From Letharia columbiana (Eukaryota > Ascomycota > Lecanoromycetes > Lecanorales > Parmeliaceae), in contig NW_023501042.1 of assembly GCF_014066305.1 (NCBI RefSeq), forward strand, positions 62,001-126,000: DNA of 64,000 nt, given 5' to 3'. Shown piece after piece: positions 1-9,451 of this stretch (position 1 is the stretch's first letter; the number at the start of each line of letters is the position of its first letter). The notes under the pieces were generated by a model. It did no database searches. It worked only from the letters and a program-made list of their open reading frames with translations, and was not told the DNA's origin. The position numbers and the translations under genes were made by a program.

Positions 1-663
1 CCATACTGTATTCTGCTGTTTTTGCGGACAAAGCTTTGATATCGAAAGCGTAGGTGGAAAGAGAAGCAAGGGCAGGTGGCTCATTAGCGAGGTGGGTCGC
101 GAAGGCAGGCGCAAATGCGTCCATGATAGAGAGTAGGGCGGAGGCGTTGAAGGTTTTAGGCTGGGCGCGGCAGGTGCCGAGGTACGTTGCCAGGGATGAG
201 AGGCCGGCGTACAAGGCCGCTTTTTGGTGGTGTTAAGTAATTGATAAATGGCCTTGGGTAAAACAGTTCCACTTGTATTCTTACCGTGCTCAGCCTTCTC
301 TCCGTCCATGATACCCTTCACGCCAGTCACCTCCTCAATGCCGGGGAAGAGGACCGCTTCTTCGCTGTCGTGGTGGCCCTGCACCATTTCGTGCCAAGCA
401 AGACAGTAACCCACGAAGTCGGCGTAGTCGACGGGCTGAATGTGGGGCGCCTGCTGGTATATGCTATTGTAGCTGCGGATTAAGACATTGTGGACGACGG
501 CCATATGAGATGCGTCGATTGTGAAGTCGTCAGTCTATGAGGGAACGGAATTGAGTAGGATGCAATGTAGAGAGGGTGGGGAATTTGAGGAACGGACCTT
601 GCCTGTTCGATTGTGGGGAGTTTGAATGAGGGAAAGAGGTTTGTCAGTGTAGACCACTGCCAT
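1..663 (-). CDS. Hemerythrin-like (HHE cation-binding) protein, 3' end beyond window
   Basis: Reading the minus strand gives three exons, roughly 663-598, 534-285 and 219-1, joined by introns of 63 and 65 bp. The product starts MAVVYTDKPL, then has TIDASHMAVVHN and AWHEMVQGHHDSEEAVLFPG, and continues EHAALYAGLSSLATYLG. The spaced histidines and glutamates (SHM, WHE, GHH..EE, EH) fit the HHE hemerythrin fold, which binds a di-iron centre in a four-helix bundle; small single-domain members are common in ascomycetes and may sense or bind oxygen or iron. No stop codon is reached before base 1, so the gene is cut by the window edge. The start ATG is the first one in frame with the domain. Function beyond the fold is unknown. 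Confidence 0.75.
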
Positions 664-1307
664 GATTTAAGGTTGAATTCGAGGACCCCTGCGAAGACTG
701 TTTGAGTTGTCGATTTCGTTGAGCCGAGAGGAGGAACGAGAGGCAAGTTGAGCTTCACGAAAGAAAAACTTTGCAAACAAAATTGAGGACTATGTAGAGG
801 ATGCACCAGGAATAGGTAGAAGGGCTAGCGGCAGCTAGAATGCAGTCATTGACTTCTTGAGTTCATACTCCTCCCACTCATGAACGTAAGGATTATCATC
901 CTTATCAGAGATTTGCCGGCAGGAACTTCAACATTCCAGCTACATATATCTTAACTTACGGTAGGGAGACGTGGAGGGAAAGTACTGGTTGGGTAAATTT
1001 GCCCTGCATGAGTGATTAGCTGCTAGCTGCATGATTAGAGCACACCCTCGCGGAGCTAAGATTTCTTAGCCTCCTGAACCTCGGAGAGCTTTGACAAGTG
1101 CTGGCAATACATCCCAGTGCCAAAACATGACTTTTCCTGGGATGAAATAATACGATGAGCACATAAGCCTTTTAAAAGGCATGGTTATGATAACATTTGT
1201 CTTTCAGTGTTACACTACTCATTGTCGAAGAATAAATATAAATCTTATGACAGTCATCAGAATCACGGATAAGCTGACTTGGGACAGAGTTACGACAAGG
1301 CTCCGCC
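664..1307. other. Intergenic, nothing recognised
   Basis: About 640 bases between the hemerythrin-like gene start and the end of the rhodopsin-domain gene. I see no coding exon, RNA gene or repeat here. It must hold the promoter of the leftward hemerythrin-like gene. Confidence 0.5.
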
Positions 1308-2557
1308 TTACCCACTCTCGTTGGTGATCTGAATTTCCGTTGTCGCAGTCATCCATCTTGATCCACCATCCTCTGTAGTAGAGCTCAACGGACTGGCTTC
1401 ATTCCTATGCTTGCCCGACATCTCAATATAACCATTTTCTGCACGCGTATAGGTGTCGGGACTCATTGGGACATGGCGTATCTGGCGTATCTTCTTGACA
1501 AGCTGATCCCAGATGACTTTCAAGGGCGGCACGCTGCCACATATAATTATCACGAAAACTTCTGAGCCTGTCCAAAGCTCCAGTGGAATGTTATTCCCTG
1601 AAATAGTAAGTGTTAACTACCCAGTGATACTGTTGAGTGAACTTACATGTCACGTCGGAGAGGTCCCTAAGCAAGTGTACGTAGGTGAGCTTGGCGATAC
1701 CGCACATGCCAGCTCTAAAGTAATAATTCAATTACAGAACTTATAAATCACAAGGAGAAGGAGCTTACAGAAGACTGAGACCCAGAAGAACAGAAAGAGA
1801 CACTCGTTGACCCAGGGCCATTTTCAGCTTCCAGATAAATGTAGCAGGAAACAGAGCAAGAATGAAATCAATGACGATATTCCAGGCTAGAAATAATTTC
1901 AGCTCCCTGGTTTGCAAAATTTGATCCAGTCTACTTACTACCGCCAACGTATATGTTGATTAACTTTGCTTCAAGACTCCAACAAGTCCCTGCGATGGTG
2001 AAATCCCACAGCGCCCTTGTAGGCATGCACTGAAACCATATTGAGAGGGCTTCTCCCCAATTATAGATGCAGGCAAATATTATCAGTCCCCAGATAAACC
2101 GTCTACGCTTGACGGAGCCGGTCGATAACAGTCGTAGAATCATGTATCCTATAGAGAATTTGCTGGTCCCGAAGGCAAAAGTTGTCAATGTTTGAAGGAT
2201 GTAGGTGTTCAAAATCACTTGGGTGGCGTTCTCCGGCGGCACATAAGCAGAGTGTCGAAAGCCTCCAAGGTTAGACGTGCTGGTCACCACACCGCTTGTA
2301 GCGATGAGGAGGGTCTGTTGCGCCGATTCATTTTGCGTTATAATCAGACTAGGAACAATCAACTGGCTTACCACAGTTAGAAGCATAGACCAGTCGTCAA
2401 GGCCAAGCGCCCCGATGAGCGTTCTTGCGTAGAAACGTCCACAAACGAACAGAATGGCGATTCCAGTCTCGACCCAAAATATCGCTGTTACAAATGACCC
2501 TCTATCTTCATTAGCCAAAGGTGGTGGTGTGGGTGGAGAGGTGGCGGATAAAGACAT
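1308..2557 (-). CDS. Rhodopsin-domain integral membrane protein (PTH11-like/SAT20 family)
   Basis: Four exons (2557-1942, 1886-1769, 1714-1647, 1597-1308) with GT-AG introns sum to an open frame of 363 residues. The family signatures are in order: an N-terminal membrane segment followed by FYARTLIGALGLDDWSML, a segment with YMILRLLS, WFQCMPTRALWDFTIAGTCW, NIYVGAWNIVIDFILALFPATFIW, and VFVIIICGSVPPLKVIWD before a hydrophilic tail. This is the seven-helix fungal rhodopsin-domain family (often annotated as PTH11-like). Some members act as plasma-membrane receptors, but most have no known ligand. The tail after the last helix is rich in S/T and charged residues and would be cytoplasmic. The gene looks intact. 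A second family member lies at 55745-57062. Confidence 0.85.
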
Positions 2558-3801
2558 GTGGATTATTATTGGAGTGAAGTAAGAGATTCAAGATCTAATC
2601 AGTAAATGGGCCCTGGAGTTTTGAGGACAATTACAGGTAGTAGCCTAGGACTGCAATGCTTTCTATAAGCTTGTAGGAGCGGCAAAGTGTCAATAACATG
2701 TGTTCGCGAGTCTGGTCTTGCAGGGTCAGTCCCAAATGATCTGATTGCTCACAGCCCACCGTACAGAATAAACATGGTTCTACGCTCTTGTTTTGGCCCA
2801 ATTTATTTCAGACGTTACAATTGGGTCGCAAAAGAATTCGGACCATGAAAATAAGGTAAGTGCCGGTGGCCTGCATATGGCGAAATCTGTGCATCAAGCT
2901 ACCAACGTGCATGAAGGAAGTGTTAGCCCTCGGAGACGATCACTTGATAAGGTCCGTGGAATTCTGTCATATATCCCGCTCAAGTATTGAACGGGAATAC
3001 TAAATGTTGATCCATCTGGTACACTACGCAAATCAATCATCGTTCTCAAATGATCTGAAAATAATGCTATGTACCACATGAGGAGCAGCAACTGTAACGG
3101 TCGTTAGTGACCAGTAAACGACCGTCCTGCACCTACAAAGGCTATCGAGGTGCCCCTCGTATTGCCCTCGGCGCTGGCGCCTATGCACGTCGCATTGCCC
3201 GAGGCTTGGCTGCCAAGTCGACCCTGCGGGCTAGTGCGTAGGGTCAACATTCAGGTATGGTAAAAAGAAGGGTGTGTAGGTTGCATGTGTTATTCTATCT
3301 CAGGAATCCTCCGGGCCAGTATGTGTACCCACACAGATTAGGTGGTCGTTCCAACAGGTGGCTGGGAGGAGGCTGGGAACCTTATTTCGACACGTAGTGC
3401 TAGCGTCTAGCCCGAGTGCTGCTTTCGAGTCATGTACTTGCGCAGCTGTTGAGCAACTCGCTGTGTGTAGTATGCCAATCGTTCTGCCCAAGCCTGGAGG
3501 TGGGCAAGCCTGTAGGGGGGGTAGCTCCATCACTACCAAGCGAGTTGCTGAATGTTCCGGCTGTACGAATAGGTGGGCAGTAAATCGATGATCCATGACT
3601 GCATGACCCCTCGCTTGGATCGATAAAAATAGCATTCGTTGGAATTGTAGAACACCAATGGCTATCCGGAAATTGCTTTACTAGTGACTGCCATAAAGTG
3701 CCCGGTTCCTGACTCCACAGGAACGTTTAACATGTTCCAGTGTGCTTTCCCTCTCCCGCACTCCTTGACAGCTTCCCTTAGGGCCTCCCCGTCCGGACAC
3801 A
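2558..3801. other. Intergenic between a divergent gene pair
   Basis: About 1.2 kb separates the leftward rhodopsin-domain gene from the rightward OMT, so it should contain both promoters. It also has a short hairpin (listed separately at 3097-3125) and a small GC-richer patch at 3120-3240 that is open in one frame (CTYKGYRGAPRIALGAG) but has no start codon, and that I do not recognise. ORFs on both strands at 3300-3635 overlap each other and match no family I know. Confidence 0.4.
3097..3125. repeat. Perfect 9-bp inverted repeat (hairpin)
   Basis: ACGGTCGTT at 3097-3105 is the exact reverse complement of AACGACCGT at 3117-3125, with an 11-base spacer. It could be a binding site for a dimeric regulator or a chance hairpin. 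It lies between two divergent genes. Confidence 0.5.
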
Positions 3802-5166
3802 ATGGAAAGCCTTGTTGATCAAGTGAAATTGCTAGCCGACGCGGCTGATGAAAGCGGTCGCAGGAAACTTCAGACTGTGCTTCGCGATCTGACATACTCA
3901 CTGGAGGGGAGTGATGATACGGTACATAGACTTGGCTACTATGTGAGCGTATTCCCAAGTCTATCCAAATTTCGTTCAGTGACTTACTCTACCAGCACCT
4001 TCAAACATCAGCCGTTCGTGTCGGATTCGACCTCAAGCTTTTTGATCTGCTCACTGCAAGTGAAAGTCCGCTCGGCGTGGGGGATCTCGCTGGAAGCACT
4101 GGAGCCGATCGTCTCCTCTTAGGTTCAGAAGCCTGTTCATCAACCTGCTGGAAGAGCGTATAATGATCTTGATTCAGGCCGCCTCTTACGATACCTTTCT
4201 TCCGTAGGAATAATCAATGAGACCCGGGAAGACACATTTGCAGCAAACAACGTCAGCAGGAATTTGGCCATCAAGGGTAACCAAGCAGGCATTAATCACT
4301 GGTGAGTGGCTGACGTTGTTGGACCTTCTTCAGCCTTCCCCCGCACTCATAGCTCGTTAGTTTTGAAACAATTGGCCCACAATACCAGGAACTGCCCAGG
4401 TTTCTGGAAAAGATCAAATACCAGGATATCTCCGATTATTACCATTCAGTATTCCAAGATGCGTGGAAGACAGAGCTCGGAGCTTTTGAGTGGTTCGAGT
4501 CCCACCCAAAGAATCTGGAATACTTCAACCAATACATGGCCTCTCGGCGCGAAGGGGCCGAGACATGGTTATCTGTGTATCCAGTGGAAGAAGAGACAAA
4601 ATCGTCGAATCCAGAAGCTCCCGTGTTTGTCAACGTTGGAGGGGGCATCGGCCATCAGTGTGCCGAGTTCAAAGCTCAGTATCCTCAAGTCGCGGGACGT
4701 GTCATACTGCAGGATCTGCCTCATACCATCGATCGTGCGCTTCAAACACTAGGCGTGGAAAACATGGTCCACAACTTCTTCGAGCCGCAGCCAGTCAAAG
4801 GTATGCCAGTTCTTGAAAACAGGATGGGTGTCATTCTAAATAAAAGACATAGGAGCAAAATTCTACTTTCTACGCGGCGTACTACACAATCATTCAGACG
4901 AGAGGGTCCGCCTCATTCTCCGAAGCATCATGACTGCGATGGGCAAGGATTCAGTGCTTCTGATTGACGAAATAGTTCTCCCCAACGCCCACGTTGACTG
5001 GCATGTAACGTCGATCGACTTGAGTATGATGTGTGCATTTGGCGCTAGGGAGCGCACAGAGACACAATGGCTAGAGATACTGGAATCAGTTGGGCTTAAA
5101 ATTGCTAAGAAGTTGACTTACAAGCCAGCGGTTTACGAGAGCGTGATGGAGGCAATTCCTGTATAG
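3802..5166 (+). CDS. SAM-dependent O-methyltransferase (plant-OMT/AflP-like family)
   Basis: Five exons (3802-3942, 3996-4122, 4178-4301, 4361-4800, 4853-5166) sum to an open frame of 381 residues. An N-terminal winged-helix dimerisation region (LQTSAVRVGFDLKLFDLL, then GADRLLLGRLLRYLSSVGII) is followed by the SAM-binding motif FVNVGGGIGH near residue 220. Next come LQDLPHTI, and KGAKFYFLRGVLHNHSDE near residue 280, where the family usually has LHDWPD with the catalytic histidine. The C-terminus has LLIDEIVLP and WLEILESVGLKI. The family includes methylases of aromatic polyketides and other phenolics, such as the sterigmatocystin/aflatoxin OMTs. The substrate cannot be read from sequence. It lies ~10 kb from an NRPS-like gene, separated by a transposon island, and may have served the same pathway. 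Confidence 0.85.
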
Positions 5167-5397
5167 CTGTCTAGCAACGCTTTTTCGGTTCGTAGAAGCA
5201 ATTTTTTTGTCTCAGAAGCCACTGCTCTATTTATGGGATCCATGTAGGCAGGGGCGAATAACACTAAAAAAAAGCTTATGCGTCTTATGATTTGACAATC
5301 TCACACTGGATTTCATTGCAAATACCGCGGCGTGCCGAAGTTGACAAGGCTCGTTCAGAAAGGCATACGATGCCACGCGCGCTCACCCTAACATAGA

Positions 5398-5574
5398 GCT
5401 GCGGACTTGAACATGCTAGGAATCTTTGACTCCCGGGAGCGCGACCAGGACGAATGGAAGCTTCTGTTTCAAGAAGCGGACCCTCGCTTTGATTTCATTG
5501 GAGTTGAAGAGCCTAGAGGAGAGGCTTTGGCAATTATCGAGGCTCGTTGGAACTATTTTCAACCAAGCTCTTAA
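5398..5574 (+). pseudogene. Relic of a second O-methyltransferase (last exon only)
   Basis: After a possible splice acceptor (CATAG ending near 5397) the frame reads RAADLNMLGIFDSRERDQ, then EWKLLFQEADPRFDFIGVEEP and LAIIEARW, followed by TAA. This is the usual C-terminal block of fungal plant-type OMTs (pattern: MF[ND]xxER..xEW..L...ADPRF......P..xL.xIEaxW). It differs in sequence from the C-terminus of the intact OMT that ends 232 bases upstream (WLEILESVGLKI), so it is not a duplicate of that gene's end. No SAM-binding part is found between the two. It sits immediately before the left TIR of the transposon at 5632. The rest of the gene is absent, perhaps removed when the island formed. Confidence 0.6.
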
Positions 5575-6118
5575 TCTTATTGTTTGTTTTAAGCACATGG
5601 CGTCCGAGTCTCCTGGACTACAGTATAATTAGGGCCAGTTCGGTAACCACATATTTTGAAAATAACCCCTACTTATTTTTAACTTAGCGTTATATATGTA
5701 TAGGATATTATTCGATTATCATATTTTTAAAATATATTTTTAAAATATCTAAAAATAAGTCTTAAGCTTTATTTTTTAGTAAAATAAGACTAAGTACGCT
5801 AAAATAATAAATATCTATAATTAATATATATATATTATTACTGGCCGGAAAGGTATGGTATGGTATGGGATATTGACCTGCCATACCATACTCTGGTATG
5901 GTATGGGTTATTGAGATTTGCATGATCCCATACCTGGTATGGTATGGGATCTTGGCGGGATATCCCACGGTATGGTATATCTGTGGTATCATACCATGGA
6001 ATGGTATATGTATGGGATATCCCCCTGAGATTTCTATATTTAGAAGTATAAGTAGCTATTCTAATTATTATTCTGGCCAACCATGGCTACCACTATTATT
6101 TACCATGACTGCCACTAC

Positions 6119-6208
6119 TATGGCTGCCACTACCATGCCTGCCACTACCATGCCTGCCACTACCATGCCTGCCACTACCATGCCTGCCACTACCATGCCT
6201 ACCATCGA
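6119..6208. repeat. 15-bp tandem array (CCATGCCTGCCACTA unit)
   Basis: About five nearly perfect units of CCATGCCTGCCACTA lie in the left arm of the foldback element. Each unit holds an ATG. The same unit in reverse complement, with drift, forms the array in the right arm. Confidence 0.85.
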
Positions 6209-6439
6209 AATGTGGCCCCCGCGCATCCCAGCCACCATGTTTTCCAGCTACCTAATTTTGTACTATATTTAGAACCTGGCCCCGGAGAGGTTCTGGAGAA
6301 TTGATCCGTCCGTTCTACACATCACATATCTGACATTCTAACAGCTACCACTACCATGGCTACCACTATCATGGCTACCACTATTTATTATTGAAATAGC
6401 CTACTATCATATGATAGCCATGGTTATGGTAGCCATGAT

Positions 6440-6640
6440 AGTAGTAGTTATGGTAGTGGTAGTTATGGTAGGGGCGGCCATGGTAGGGGCGGCCATGGTA
6501 GGGGCAGGCATGGTAGGGGTGGCCATGGTAGGGGCGGCCATGGTAGGGGCGGCCATGGTAGGGGCGGCCATGGTAGTGGCAGTCATGGTAGGGGCAGCCA
6601 TGATAGTGGCAGCCATGGTAGTGGCAGTCATGGTAGATGA
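6440..6640. repeat. 15-bp tandem array (GGGGCGGCCATGGTA unit)
   Basis: At least ten units of GGGGCGGCCATGGTA and close variants (GTGGCAGTCATGGTA, GTGGCAGCCATGGTA) lie in the right arm of the foldback element. The purine-strand GGGGCGG core is most regular between 6465 and 6570. The unit is the inverted counterpart of the left array. Fifteen is a multiple of three, so all frames repeat without stops and give long low-complexity ORFs on both strands. Confidence 0.85.
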
Positions 6641-9451
6641 TAGTGGTAGCCATGATACCGTGGGATATACCGCCAAGATCCCGAACCCATACCAGAAAAA
6701 TGGTATGGTATCCGACCCTACCCATACCATACCCGGGTACGGTATGGTATCACTTGGTATGGAATATCCCATGGAATATACCATACCTTTCCGGCCAGTA
6801 TATATTTATATTATTAATCTCTTTTTCTAACTTTAAGTTTAATAAGTATAAAAGACGACTTAGACTTTAAAGAAGTAGCTATTACTATTATTCTTACTAC
6901 TTCTTAATATTACTCTTTCTATTTTAATATATAAAAATAAAGAGTATTTACTCTTTCTAATTATATCTATATAAAAGAGCTTCTTATTAATTATTCTACT
7001 ATTATATAATAGATTTTTTATATATTATTATATACTCTTAATAAGTTATAAAGCTAGTTATTTAATTATATTTAGCTAGCTTTATCTAGAAGTATTAATA
7101 TAGCGAAGAAACTTACTATATTTATATACTCTATAAACTATAGTCTTAGTAATAATAAAATTAATAATCGATTTTAATATTCTAGAAATATTATATCTCT
7201 ATATTTTTATAAAGTACTTAATATTCTTCTTCTTCTTTATAAATATATAGTATAATTATCTAAAGAATTTTATCTTACTTCGTCTAAAATTCTTTTAAAT
7301 TCTAAATTTACACTCTATTTCGATAATTGCTTAAGAGTACTTAATAGTATATATATTAGTATATATATTTTAATAGAAGAATATATATTATAGCGAAATA
7401 GAAAGAGAGAGCTTAATTAGAATATTCTAGCTATATATAATTTTAATATATTATTTTATTATATACTCTTAGAATAAGAAGAATCTATTTATAATACTAA
7501 GGTTCTATAAAACGCTATCTTTAATTAAGAATTTATAATCTCTAAAAATAAATATTATCTCGTTAATACTAGATATTTTAATTATAACTTTCTAATAATA
7601 CTATATATAAAAATATAATATTATTTAAAAGAATAGAAAGAGGCTAAGATAAAGTCTAAGAATATAAAAAAACTCTTTAATCTATAATATTCTTAGCTAC
7701 GAAATATTATAGAAAGAATCTTCGATATATTTAAGAGGCGATTTTTATCTATAAACTTTCTAGTAGAATTCGATATTTTAATTTAAATATAGATATAATT
7801 TAAATTAATAGCTCTCTATAACTTTATTATTCTATATCGTTCTATAAATAATAAGAATATATATATTATTAAGATATTAAATAGTAACGAGTAAAGGCCT
7901 ATAAATTAAATTCATAATCATTTTTTTAATTAGGGCTATCGAGGAGCGATCTTTAATAAGCGAACTTTAATAAGCGATATTTGAATTCCTTGCACTTTAA
8001 TAGTTATAAGACTAAATTTAAGAATTCTTTTTTTATCTGAAAGCCCATATTTCGTTCTATAATTTAAAAAAACAATCTTAAAATTTTAATAGAAAATAAA
8101 AAAGTTATTCTAAAATTAAATAATGTATATCTATTTTTTAATTAGGGCTGTTCGACTGTCGAGCGATCTTTGATAAGCGAACTTTGATAAGCGATATTTG
8201 AATTCCTTACGCTTTAATAGTTATAAGACTAAATTCGATAATTCTTTTTTTATCTAAAAGCCTATATTTCGTTTTATAATTTTAAAAAAAAATCTTAAAA
8301 TTTTAATAGAAAATAAAAAAGTTATTCTATATATTAATAACGAATATCTATTTTTTTAATAGTTACGAACGTTTAATAGTTACGAATATTAATTTATTTA
8401 TTCGCGATAACTTAGTCGATCTAATTAAAGAGCGTAGTAACTCTAAATTTATAATTAGCTATATATATAAATTTAAGATTTTTAAGCTTAGCTCTATCTT
8501 ATTCTTTTATATATACTAATAGCGTAAGCGATATTAAGTCTCTATAGAGTAGCTTTAAGATTAATATAAAGATAAATTATTTAAAAGATTAACTTATAAT
8601 AAATATATAAAGAAATTATTAAGTATATCTTACTTAATAACTAAGATACTTTATTAAATAGCTATATTTTTTACTTATAGCGTATAAAATCACTTCGCTA
8701 TTTCGAATATATTCTTCTATTTACTTTTTATATTTCTTTTTTAAAGTCTATTTCATCTCTTACTTATTAATTTTCTCTTATAATTAATTATTTCTAATAC
8801 TTTTAGAAAGAATAATATATATAAATACTATTTTCTTATTTAAAAATACGATTATAGTCTAATAAAAAAAGCTAGAATTCTTCGAATCTATAGTTATTTA
8901 TAGTAAAATTAAAGCTTTCTTAATTATTATCTAAGATATCTCTTTAATATATTATTTTTCTTCTCTTATACGCTATATATAATCTCTTTCTCTCTATATA
9001 ATAGAATTCTTTATTCTAACTTCGACTTTACTAATAGCGTTATCTATATATTCTTTCTTAATCTTCTTAATTTTCTTTATAAGAATTATTATCTTAATTA
9101 TAGAGCTAATATATCGTTTTTTCGCTACGATTTAAGATATTTATTATTCTTTATTATTCGAATATCTTATATTCTCGTATAGAATATTAACTAAGATAAA
9201 GAGAGGGGATAAGATATTCGTAAGATTAAGATCTACTATAATTTCTAGACTATATATAAATTAGATATAACTTTCTATAGCTATTCTCTTTAGAAATAAT
9301 TCGTTAAACTTAGTAATATAGAGAAGAGACTTAATTCGAAGTTCGCTTACTAGTTTATTTTTCTAGAAAAAGTTATTTAACTATATAATATTCTTATATC
9401 TTAACGTTATATCTTTATTTATATTTATTATTAATCTTCGTCTATTAAGAG

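Larger units (their letters stand above)
5841..6798. mobile_element. Foldback element with long TIRs and internal 15-bp arrays, nested in the RIP-mutated transposon
   Basis: It begins CTGGCCGGAAAGGTATGG and ends with the reverse complement CCATACCTTTCCGGCCAG, with TA on each side (5839-5840, 6799-6800). The inverted match continues far inside: the block at 5938-5975 pairs with 6654-6693, and the CATGGCTACCACT... block near 6081-6135 pairs with 6595-6652. The arms, although imperfect and partly interrupted, thus span roughly 200-300 bp each. Centre: a unique stretch at ~6215-6410 between two arrays of 15-bp repeats. The base composition is balanced and the sequence unmutated, in sharp contrast to the AT-rich host element. 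It encodes no protein I recognise; ORFs across it are by-products of repeats lacking stops. The related short copy at 13930-14783 lacks this insertion. Confidence 0.8.

Noticed and set aside
3120..3240. Small cysteine-containing peptide frame (CTYKGYRGAPR...)
   Set aside because: No start codon, signal peptide or second conserved exon could be found.
5898..6830. Five ORFs of 70-139 codons inside the foldback element
   Set aside because: They are low-complexity translations of 15-bp repeats without stops, present on both strands and in overlapping frames, with no family match.
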